Assembly (NCBI RefSeq): GCF_900167075.1
Contig: NZ_FUWH01000007.1
Span: forward strand, 62,001 to 126,000
Source: Sediminibacterium ginsengisoli
Lineage (GTDB): Bacteria > Bacteroidota > Bacteroidia > Chitinophagales > Chitinophagaceae
Length of the DNA: 64,000 nucleotides
Direction of reading: 5' to 3'
The number at the start of each line of letters is the position of its first letter. The first letter of the stretch is position 1. A model generated the notes under the pieces. It was not told where the DNA came from and did no database searches. It saw only the letters and a list, made by a program, of their open reading frames with translations. The position numbers were made by a program, and so were the translations under genes. Shown here in pieces: positions 7,890 to 17,200 of the stretch.

Positions 7890-8624
7890 TTAGTTATACA
7901 ATTTCTGACAAGTTGTACAATAAAAGCTTTGGCGTTTGCCTTTTCCGGTATTCGATTTATGAATGGGTGTATGGTCGCGGGGGCACTCTTTTTTGTGATA
8001 GGCTTGCCAGTGCGCTTTGAGTTCAAACTTCTTTTTCCATTCCAGAAAGAGAAAGCTGTAAGTCCTGGCATCCCTTATCAGCGCTTTCAGTAATTTATCC
8101 GGTATCGCGCCAACCCGGCTGCGCGGATCTATTTTATTCCGGAACAGTATTTCGTTCTTGATGATATTGCCTACACCTGAAAAGATCTCCTGGTTCAGCA
8201 ATGCATCACAGATCATGCTATTGCTTTGTTCCTGTAGCTTTTTATACGTTTTGACGGAGCTCCATTTTTCATTCATCACATCGGCACTCCAGTCGTACAC
8301 TTCATCAAGATCCTCATCTATCATTTTTACTGCACAGGTATAGAAGTTCATTTCGCCGTTACTGAATTTCAGTGAGAGCCGCGGCTGCCGATCTTCCTTC
8401 CTTTCATTGATCGTATAAGTACCGAACATAAGCAAGTGTACTCGGATGGTGGTTTTGGCAAACCTGATGAGGTAATGTTTGCCCCAGGTAGCAATTTCTT
8501 TCACTACCTGGTTCTTTACCTTCTCGATATCAGCTTTTGCAGTACCGGAGACTGCCAGTACTTTTTTGCCTTTGAACTTTTCAGTTTTTTCTTTCAATAT
8601 AACAAGACTCGGACCTTCGGGCAT
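7890..8624 (-). CDS. Fpg/Nei-family DNA glycosylase (endonuclease VIII-like)
   Basis: Base-excision repair glycosylase/AP lyase of 244 aa. After Met removal the N-terminus is PEGPSL, giving the catalytic Pro1 and Glu2 of the Nei branch. The middle has the H2TH region (LLNQEIFSGVGNIIKNEILF). The C-terminal zinc finger is atypical: the first metal pair reads CPRDH rather than CxxC, while the second is CTTCQK. It starts 10 nt after the SDR gene, so the two probably form one operon. Confidence 0.85.
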   Translation of the reverse strand: MPEGPSLVILKEKTEKFKGKKVLAVSGTAKADIEKVKNQVVKEIATWGKHYLIRFAKTTIRVHLLMFGTYTINERKEDRQPRLSLKFSNGEMNFYTCAVKMIDEDLDEVYDWSADVMNEKWSSVKTYKKLQEQSNSMICDALLNQEIFSGVGNIIKNEILFRNKIDPRSRVGAIPDKLLKALIRDARTYSFLFLEWKKKFELKAHWQAYHKKECPRDHTPIHKSNTGKGKRQSFYCTTCQKLYN

Positions 8625-8634
8625 AGCTCATTCT

Positions 8635-9495
8635 TTATCCGTTAACAATTTCTCCCCCGTTGGGATGTAATACCTGGCCACTCATATAACTGCTGCCTGT
8701 GCTTGCCAGGAAGAGATAAGATGGCGCCACTTCTATAGGCTGGCCCACCCGGCCAAAGGGGCTTTTAGAACCATGTTTGCTTGTTTTCTCTGCACTGAAT
8801 GAAGCAGGGATAAGCGGCGTCCAGATCGGACCGGGAGCAACAGCATTAACACGGATACCCTTATCTACCAGATTGGATGCCAGGCTCCTTGTAAAGGCAA
8901 CAACTGCACCTTTACTGGCAGAATAGTCAAGCAGTTCAGGGCTGCCGCGATAAGCCGTTACAGAAGCGGTATTAATAACAGATGCGCCTCTTTTCATATG
9001 CGGCAATGCAGCCCTGGTGAGGTAGAACATGGAAAATACGTTTACGGCAAAGGTTTGCTGCAGATTTTTGGTAGTTACATCTTCCAGGCTTTTTTCATCG
9101 TGCTGAACAGCCGCATTATTGACCAGTATATCCAGCTGTCCGAATTGCCGGATAGTTTTAGTGATTACTTTTTTACAGAATGCCTCATCACTGATATCCC
9201 CGGGCATCAGCATGGCTTCACCTCCATAACCCTCAATGATCTTTTTTGTTTCCCTTGCATCTTTATGCTCGTTGAGGTATACGATCATGATCCGGGCTTT
9301 TTCTTTCGCAAATAATATTGCCACAGCTTTCCCGATGCCACTGTCGCCCCCGGTAATCACTGCCACTTTCCCCGAAAGCATGCCGGATGGCAGATAGGTC
9401 TTATCGTCTACCAATGGCCGTGGATCCATTACCTGTTCAGATCCCGGCAAGCGCTGCTTTTGCGGCGGCTGTTTTTTATTTGCCTTTTTTGCCAT
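8635..9495 (-). CDS. SDR-family oxidoreductase (general-stress type)
   Basis: Short-chain dehydrogenase/reductase of 286 aa with an N-terminal Lys/Gln-rich tail (KKANKKQPPQKQRLPGSEQ) seen in the YdaD/YhxC general-stress subgroup. Motifs are TGGDSGIGKAVA (cofactor), NNAA, and YSASKGA (catalytic Tyr and Lys). The substrate is unknown. It is the first gene of an SDR-glycosylase operon, with a sigma-54-like promoter and an 18-bp dyad upstream. Confidence 0.9.
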   Translation of the reverse strand: MAKKANKKQPPQKQRLPGSEQVMDPRPLVDDKTYLPSGMLSGKVAVITGGDSGIGKAVAILFAKEKARIMIVYLNEHKDARETKKIIEGYGGEAMLMPGDISDEAFCKKVITKTIRQFGQLDILVNNAAVQHDEKSLEDVTTKNLQQTFAVNVFSMFYLTRAALPHMKRGASVINTASVTAYRGSPELLDYSASKGAVVAFTRSLASNLVDKGIRVNAVAPGPIWTPLIPASFSAEKTSKHGSKSPFGRVGQPIEVAPSYLFLASTGSSYMSGQVLHPNGGEIVNG

Positions 9496-9515
9496 TGTTT
9501 CTTTTCAGGGGAAAA

Positions 9516-9531
9516 ACAAAAAAACATGCCT
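9516..9531 (-). promoter_or_regulatory. Sigma-54-like promoter of the SDR-glycosylase operon
   Basis: Minus strand AGGCATG-TTTT-TTTGT. The predicted leader to ATG 9495 is about 10 nt. It closely resembles the promoter at 45804-45819, and both lie exactly 16 nt from an 18-bp dyad. Confidence 0.5.
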
Positions 9532-9547
9532 GTGATAAAATCATTTT

Positions 9548-9565
9548 TGGGGAAATTGTTCTGCA
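9548..9565. promoter_or_regulatory. 18-bp dyad operator candidate upstream of the SDR operon
   Basis: TGGGGAA-ATTG-TTCTGCA, one mismatch to the consensus TGnGGAA-N4-TTCCnCA found in several spacers here. It is 16 nt upstream of the -24-like box. Confidence 0.55.
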
Positions 9566-9592
9566 AAAAAATCCCCGCACATTGTGCAGGGA
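9565..9592 (-). terminator. Terminator of the DUF4142 lipoprotein gene
   Basis: On the minus strand TCCCTGCAC / GTGCGGGGA forms a 9-bp stem (one G-U) followed by seven T at 9571-9565. Confidence 0.7.
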
Positions 9593-9630
9593 CCTTGTAT
9601 TTAAAACGACCATCGGAATTTGCGCAGGGA

Positions 9631-10224
9631 TTATTTCATGCTCTTTACCTTATCGTTGGTGGCTGTAGCCGCATCGAGGTGCTTGCGGAGTTCAGGCAAT
9701 GTGGTTGTGAACCAGCCTTTGATATCCGCGTCGCCGGCATCCTGTGATGCTTTTTCATACATGGAAACCGCGTCTTTGTGGTCACTTACCACCCAGTCAG
9801 TATAATCTTTATCGAATTTTACTTTCTTTTCTTTTGTCATTTTAGACAGCTTATCGTTCTGTGCCGGTGTGATATCGGTAGGCAGGCTCACCTGTTTGGC
9901 AGTAGCGAGGCTGCGCAGTTGTTCGCTCATACTGGTGTGAGCCTGGAGTACCGCATCGGCCAGGGTAATGGCATCCTGTGTAACTGCATATTTTTTGGCA
10001 GTATCTGCAACCCTCACTTCATAGAGACTTGCTGCATATGCGTCTACGATATACTGCGCATCTTTCTCACTGGGCTTATCAAATTTTGCTTCATTTTCTT
10101 TTTCTGCTTCTTTTTTGGAATTCTCTTCGGAATTGCCGCAGGCTGTCATCATTAAGCAGGCAGAAACAATAGCCATCAGCGGCAAAAATGCGTTTCTGAA
10201 AGATGGGAAGAAAGTCTTTTTCAT
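9631..10224 (-). CDS. DUF4142-family lipoprotein
   Basis: A 197-aa exported protein. The signal sequence ends in a lipobox (MMTACG), so it is probably lipid-anchored, followed by a Lys/Glu-rich linker. The body is helical, with the DUF4142 pattern (DAQYIVDAYAASLYEVRVADTA and WFTTTLPELRKHLDAA). The family is ferritin-like in fold and of unknown function, and is common in stress or biofilm regulons. It has its own promoter with an exact TGGCACG and its own terminator. Confidence 0.85.
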   Translation of the reverse strand: MKKTFFPSFRNAFLPLMAIVSACLMMTACGNSEENSKKEAEKENEAKFDKPSEKDAQYIVDAYAASLYEVRVADTAKKYAVTQDAITLADAVLQAHTSMSEQLRSLATAKQVSLPTDITPAQNDKLSKMTKEKKVKFDKDYTDWVVSDHKDAVSMYEKASQDAGDADIKGWFTTTLPELRKHLDAATATNDKVKSMK

Positions 10225-10260
10225 ACTTTAAATTTTAGTGAAATGAGTTTAAAGTGCGTT

Positions 10261-10276
10261 TTAAATTATCGTGCCA
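10261..10276 (-). promoter_or_regulatory. Sigma-54-like promoter of the DUF4142 gene
   Basis: Minus strand TGGCACG-ATAA-TTTAA. The first part is the exact sigma-54 -24 consensus; the -12 GC is replaced by TA. The predicted leader is about 26 nt. No 18-bp dyad was found nearby. Confidence 0.55.
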
Positions 10277-10283
10277 TATCTAT

Positions 10284-10319
10284 GAAAAAAAGGAGGGACA
10301 TGGCGTTAACCAGGTCCCT
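10284..10319 (-). terminator. Terminator after the FMN reductase / small membrane protein genes
   Basis: On the minus strand GGGACC-TGG ... CCA-GTCCC forms an interrupted stem around TTAACG, followed by seven T at 10291-10285. It lies about 130 nt past the small membrane protein gene. The stretch between (10320-10448) shows nothing else clear. Confidence 0.65.
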
Positions 10320-10448
10320 TTAATTGCTCTTTTTTCCATTTCCGGTATCCCCGGAGCAGGAAGCGGATTTTTGTGAATTGAATCGCAACCGATCCTGTAA
10401 GAGACTGTTATTCTTACAGAAAAAAACATGCCATCATTCATCCGGGCA

Positions 10449-10664
10449 CTAACTTTTCTTGTTCGAGGCGCCCAGTAAAACCAATACGCCTGCGAAAACT
10501 GCCACACCACCTGTATAAACCGGCCAGGTAACGCTTTTTCTTTCTTTCTTGCTGATCTCAACAGAGCCGAGGTCTACCACTTTTTTTTCCTGCGTAAAAT
10601 TGATATTGCGGAAAAAGATCATGAATACACCAGCCGCAATCAGGATAATGCCCAATGCTTTCAT
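10449..10664 (-). CDS. Small two-TM membrane protein, 71 aa
   Basis: MKALGIILIAAGVFMIFF is the first hydrophobic segment. A short charged loop (EISKKERKSVTW) follows, then a second segment (YTGGVAVFAGVLVLLGA). The family resembles small DUF3185-type membrane proteins, but I cannot name it firmly. It lies 20 nt after the FMN reductase gene and ends that operon. Confidence 0.75.
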   Translation of the reverse strand: MKALGIILIAAGVFMIFFRNINFTQEKKVVDLGSVEISKKERKSVTWPVYTGGVAVFAGVLVLLGASNKKS

Positions 10665-10684
10665 AAAAGATGTTTTAATATAGG

Positions 10685-11251
10685 TTATGCAATACTGTTT
10701 TTACGAATGTGATCTGTCAGCGCCGCAAGCTTTTTCTTTACCATTTCGATGGCCGTTTCATCTGTGAGTTTGCCTGCTGTGAATTTCTTTTCGGCTCCCG
10801 CTACCAGCACTTCGGGTTTATAGATCACAGGCATGGCCAGTGTTAGAAAAAGCGGCTGGAAGGCAACCTGCATTCGAACCGTTCCCCAGAGGCCGGGCGT
10901 TGCCCCCATTAAGGCTACAGGTTTTTTGATAACAGGGGAATCTTCTCCACGCGAAGCCCAGTCCATCGCGTTTTTCAGAACACCCGGGATAGAATAATTG
11001 TATTCAGGTGAAACGATCACCAGCCCCTGTGCCCGTTTCAATCCTTCGCGGAAAATATTTACAGGTTCTGGTCTCTGCTGCACAGCTGGAACATCAAGAT
11101 CGCCATTGTACAACGGAAGATCACCGATAGGCAATATTTCCATCGTTACATCTTCCGGCAACAATGTAGCTGCGGTGCGCAGTAATGCCGTATTGAAGGA
11201 ATCTTTCCTGAGACTGCCGGAGATCCCTGCCAGCCTTATTTTTGTTTCCAT
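10685..11251 (-). CDS. NADPH-dependent FMN reductase family protein
   Basis: Flavodoxin-fold quinone/azo/FMN reductase of 188 aa, cytosolic. The phosphate-binding loop is SGSLRKDSFN, and the FMN ring region is SPEYNYSIPGVLKNAMDW. Members supply reduced flavin or detoxify quinones. It starts 4 nt after the cyclic glucan synthase stop, so it belongs to that transcript, although its link to glucan synthesis is not obvious. Confidence 0.9.
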   Translation of the reverse strand: METKIRLAGISGSLRKDSFNTALLRTAATLLPEDVTMEILPIGDLPLYNGDLDVPAVQQRPEPVNIFREGLKRAQGLVIVSPEYNYSIPGVLKNAMDWASRGEDSPVIKKPVALMGATPGLWGTVRMQVAFQPLFLTLAMPVIYKPEVLVAGAEKKFTAGKLTDETAIEMVKKKLAALTDHIRKNSIA

Positions 11252-11255
11252 ATGC

Positions 11256-14200
11256 CTAACCTGTTTTTACAATGATGGAATGTGCTTTCTGATCGTTGAT
11301 CAATTGTATGCTGTTTCCCGGTTGCTGTTGCTCATCTGCCACAACGTTTACCCTGCCTTTGCCTGCGGATCTGTCTTTTATGATCTTTATTGCAAAAACC
11401 GTGTCCTGGTATTTATACTGTACTGCTACTTCAGGCCAGCTATCAGGAATGCATGGATTGAACACCAGCCTGTCACCTTCTTTCCTGATACCCACCAGCC
11501 ACTCGAACAACAGCTGGTACATCCAGCCTGCAGAGCCGGTATACCAGGTCCAGCCTCCCCGCCCCTTCTGGCCAGCTACTGCGTAAACATCTGCGGCGAT
11601 CACATAAGGTTCTGTTTTATATACATTGGTCTCTTCAGGTGTTGTAGCGTGGTTGACAGGATTGATGAGCTGGAAAAGTTCCCACACTTTATCTGCATCG
11701 CCCAGCGCAGCAAAAGCCATCACCAGCCAGATTGCGGCATGGGTGTACTGACCGCCATTTTCCCGTACGCCCGGCACATAACCTTTGATATAACCGGGAT
11801 TAAGCGACGATTTATCAAAAGGCGGATCAAATAACTGTATGATACCCGGATCTTTCCGCACCAGGTAACGGTAAGCTGATTGCATTGCCTGCACGGATCG
11901 TTCTTTGGGCGCCGCACCCGACAGCACTGACCAGCTCTGCGCAATGGAATCAATTTTACATTCTTCATTCCCTGCAGAACCAAGCGGAGTACCATCGTCG
12001 AAATAAGCACGCCTGTACCACTCTCCATCCCAGCCGTTCTTTTCAATATCCTCCCGCAGCGTTTCTGCCTTTTCACGGCATTCGGCTGCAAATGCAGTAT
12101 CATTCCTCGAATCAGCAAGATCACTGAATTTCAGGAGTATATCATATAAGAGAAATGCAAGCCAGATGCTCTCTCCTTTTCCGTGTTCGCCCACTTTGTC
12201 CATGCCATCGTTCCAGTCGCCCGAACCCATCAGGGGTAAACCATGCTGCCCGAAACGCAGGCCATGTTTCACAGCACGCACACAATGTTCATACAGTGAC
12301 GCAGTTTCTGCCGATCTTGCCGGCATATCATAGTAAGATTCTTCATTTACATTCAGCGGTCGGCCTTCAAGGAAGTACACGGATTCGTCAAGAATGCCTG
12401 TATCGCCCGTATGCAGTACATATCGGCAGGTTACAAAAGACAGCCAGAGATAATCATCAGAACAGGTTGTACGAACGCCTCTTCCAACCGGCGGATGCCA
12501 CCAGTGCTGCACATCACCTTCCCTGAATTGCCGTGATGCGCAAAGCAGGATCTGTTTGCGGACGAGTTCAGGACGGATATGCATGAGCGATAAAGTATCC
12601 TGCAACTGATCACGGTAGCCAAAAGCTCCGCCCGACTGGTAATAACCGCTTCGTGCCCATAGTCTCGATGCTATGACCTGGTAACTGAGCCAGCCGTTCC
12701 CCATCAAATTTACAGCCGTATCAGGTGTATCTATACGAACAGTTTCCAGGGTTTCCTTCCAGTATTGCTGCATGCGCGCAAAAGAATCACGCATCACGTT
12801 TCCGCCTTTTACCTGTCGTATGAGTTGCAGTGCATGGCCCATATCATTTCCTGCACCGATACGGAAAATGATCTCCCGCTCCTCTTCTTCTTTCAGGTCG
12901 AATACAGCCTGTATCACGGCACAGGGATCGAGTGCAGCACCGGTTTTGCCAGAAAGCTTTGACCTGTTCATGGCGTCGGGATTGGCAAGTGTACCGTTAC
13001 GGCCGATAAATTCAGTGCGGTCTGTTGTAATGGATTTGGATTGCTCATCCGTATCAAAGAATGCTACACGATTACCCCATTCGGTGTTATAAGCATTACG
13101 TGCCAGCAATGCACCGGTTGCGCTATCCGCTTCTGTGATCACATGCATGACGGATCGCGGCCGCAGCTCTCCCAATACCCATTCCATATAACCGGTAGCC
13201 GATAACCTCCTTAATCTTCCTGAACGATTGTGCAGTTTCAGCACAATATATTTAACCGGCAGTTCGGGATCAACATGAACACGCATGGATGAAATGATCC
13301 CGTCTTCCGTATGTTCAAAAATGCTGTAACCGAAGCCGTGCCGGACGGTATAATGCGATTTGCTTTTTCTCGGCAATGGTACCGGCGACCAGAATCTGCC
13401 GCTCTCTTCATCCCGCAGGTAAAATACTTCACCGCCTTTATCACTCACAGGATCATTGTTCCAGGGCGTTAACCTGAACTCATGGGCATTCTCAATCCAG
13501 GTATATGCCTGTCCGCTCTCTGAAATGACCGTTCCGAATTGCGGATTGGCGATCACATTCACCCATGGTGCCGGTGTGGGGCTGTTGGGCATGATATTGA
13601 TCACATACTCTTTCCCGTCTTTGGAGAAGCCCCCCGTTCCGTTAAAGAACTGCAGGTCTTTAACAGGTAATGCCGGTGTACTTAATGTTGGATAGATCTT
13701 GCTTGGCGTAAAATAAGGAATGATGGTACGCAGCTTATTACGCCGGTTCAGCTGTTCTTCAAGACTGCCAAGGCTATCCGATATCACTATCCTTGCCACC
13801 GACTGGAAGAGAATGCGATCTTCTACGGAAAGTTGTTCCGCAGAACGTATAAACACACCACCTGGTTTATCTTTCATATCTGCAGCAACGCCCGGGGCGA
13901 TTAAAGCCAGTATTTCATTCTGCAATTCCTGCCGGTAACCACCATGGTCTTCATTCCAGATCACAAGATCCACCAGCAATCCTTTCAGGCGCCAGTACGC
14001 ATGCGCCTGCACCATTTGCTTAACGAGGCCGATGTTATTCTGATCTTCTATCTGTACCAGTACAATCGGAAGGTCACCTGAAATGGAAGAACTCCACAGA
14101 CCCGACTGGCCACGTCTGTTCTTTGTAATAATCGCTGCATCTGCACGAAGCGATGGATTTGCATAGATCACGGAACTGGCAAGCCTGCCATATAACTGTG

Positions 14201-17200
14201 CGTCTGATTCCATGGCGTTGATCTGGCGGAGTATAACCTGGCTATGCGTCCAGGCCAGTTCAAATGCACGGTTGGCAAGGTGTTTATCCTGGTATTTCTC
14301 AATCAGTCCGTTTGCCAATTCTCTGGTATCGCCCATACCATATACCATATCCACCACAACGGTTTCCAGTGGTTCAATGATGATGCGGTATTGGATCGCG
14401 ATCACGGGATCCAGTACCGAGCCCTGCGATCCTGATAATGTTCCGGACTGTGTAACTCCCAGCGGCTGCTGAACGGTATTCCCGCGTCCTATAAAACGGC
14501 TGCGGTCAGTTTCATAGCTTACATGTGCCACTTCAGCATCGTGCACTTTCATCAAATGGAACATGAACGGCGTCTGTTCCTTTACAGATCTCGGCCTGCG
14601 GCTACAGATGATCGCATGCCGGGGCTCAACAATTTCCGTTTGTACAAACAGGTTACTGAATGCAGTGTGAGCAGCATCAGCAACAGGCGATGCCAGTACA
14701 ACTTCCGCATAACTCGTGATTTCTATATACCTGCGTTTTCTCGACCTGTTGGTGATATGCACACGCCGCAGTTCCACATCATCTTCCGGAGAAACAACGA
14801 TCTCCGTATGTGTTTCAATGGAATGATCCCGTCTGCGGAATTCGGCACGACCCTGAGAAAAGACCACTTCGTAATTCTCACCTTCCTGCAGTACCGGCTG
14901 GTAAGAAGAGGACCAGAGCTGGTTATTATCAAGATCGCGGATATAACAGAATGTACCCCAGTTATCACAGGTGCTGTCTTCCCGCCAGCGGTTCACGGCA
15001 AGCCCTTTCCATCTGCTATAGCCACCACCCGAATTGGTTACCATTACTTCGTAACGGCCATTGGATAACAATTGCACTTCGGGCACCTGTGTATTCGGCG
15101 TATTGATCACACGCATCGGCAGGTCGGTTTCGATAACCATGCTGCTGTCGGCCACATGTATACCCGGAGAGTAGAATGTGGTGATACGAGGGATCCTTTC
15201 CTGCAGTAGTAATAATGTGGATTTGAAATGAACATCTGACACAAATCTTTTCTGCATCGGCTGATCGAGCAGCAGGTAAGCGAGCGACAGGAATGCCATG
15301 CCCTGGTGATGCGCCATGAATGAATTGATCACCACATGCGATTTACCTCTTGGTAATCTCGCTGCTGTATAATCAACCGCTTCAACAAAACCATAACGTC
15401 TTTCAAAACCTTCTTCGCGCATCACCTGTAAATTCCTGTATGCTTCTTCAGGGTTCACCATCAGCGCCATTATTGTTGCATAAGGCGCTATCACAAGGTC
15501 TTCTGAGAGGCCCCGTTTAAAACCACTTCCCGGCACACCGAACGCTTTATACTGGTAATTCATGTGCGTATCGATCATATTATATCCCGACTCGGAAATG
15601 CCCCATGGTATATTTCTTTTCCGGCCATATTCAATCTGTTTAAGGATCACACCTTTATTGGTCTGATCGAGCAGGGTATTTTCATAACCAGGCATCACCA
15701 GCAGGGGCATCAGGTATTCAAACATGGAGCCGCTCCAGGACAACAGCATCGGCGTTACGCCCTCATTCGTAAGCTGCCTGCCTAAAGCGAACCAGCTTTC
15801 CTGCGGTAGTTTTCCCTGTGCGATAGCAACAAATACAGATAAACGTGCTTCAGAGGCGAGCAGATCATAATAACTGTGGTCCCGTCTGTTCTCATCTACA
15901 TTATAACCGATTGCGAGCAGGTGCTGTGAAGAATCATAAAGGAATGCATACTCCATATCGGCGAGCCCTTCACATTCACCAGCCAGTCTTTCTGCCATCA
16001 GTATGGTTTCCTTGGCACGTCGTACCGCTTCCGTTATACCCGTACGCAACCTGTCGAGCCACTCTTCTTCGGCAGCGGTGTTATTATCAGAATAATAACT
16101 ATCGATCACCGGCAGGATCTGGTGTTCCATTCTTGCCAGTTCACGCAGTGTGGGTATCTGTTTCAGAACATCCGGCTCTTCAAAACCTGATGGTGGTTCC
16201 GGCAGTAATACCCAGGGCATGAAATTGTACAGTTCATTTTTGATCTGTATCAGCTGCCTGTCCAGCCGTCCCGTCCATTCTATCGCAAGTTTATCGTTCG
16301 TCTGTTCGATCGATGGTTTCAATTCATTTACAGCCAGCTCCATTTTATCGATACACTGGCGGTATTGCGCAGGGTTTTCAGGGCTGCGCAGGCAGACATT
16401 ATCGAGCTGCTCTCTGAAAAGCTGGATGGGGAAATGCGCGGGCTGAAGTTCCAGTAATACATTTACGGTATCTGTCAGGCCTTCAAATATTTTTTTACGG
16501 ATCACTTTTTCATCTCCCAGTGCCAGTAATCCCTGTCTTAAGGTAATAAGATGACCGGCAAGGTTTCCGCTGTCTACAGTGGATACATACCGCGGATTCA
16601 GCGGCTGAAGGGTTTCCGTGTCATACCAGTTGTAAAGATGGCCTTTGTATTTTTCCATCGCCTGCATGGTACCGATCGTATGCGTACAGCGTTCGATCAG
16701 ACTGGTAGCTGTGATATAACCAAAATCATATGCCGTCAGATTTGCCAGCAGTGACAGACCTATATTTGTTGGCGATGTTCTGTGCGCAAGTCTTTCTACC
16801 GGCTCTTCCTGGTAATTATCAGGCGGCAGCCAGTTATCAGCTGCAGTGATAAAGGTTTCGAAGAAAAACCAGATCTTCCTGGATAATCTCCTGAGATATC
16901 TTTTCTCGTCCGCAGAGATCACAGCCGCTTCTTCTTTTACCGGCTTGCTGATAACCCATACGATGAAAGGAGCTACGGCCCACGCAAATATTACCGGGAA
17001 AGCGAAGATGAGTGTGATCGGATTCCACGCAGCCACCCAATACAATACACCGGCTGCGGTAAAAGGAGAAAACCACATGGCTCCGTATGTCTGCAGCAGG
17101 TTTTTATCAACTTTATTGATAGGGCTTGAAGACGGATTCCATTCCAGCAGTTTTTTCCCGGTGATATACATTCGCCATAACGTAACCAGTATTGCGCTTG

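Noticed and set aside
7468-8020. Frames of 119 and 107 aa across the 7446-7889 spacer
   Set aside because: No domain, low-complexity hydrophobic/Ser runs, and they cross the repeats and the glycosylase 3' end. More likely structured DNA.
10280-10561. 93-aa minus-strand frame
   Set aside because: It overlaps the well-formed 71-aa membrane protein gene in another frame and runs through its terminator.
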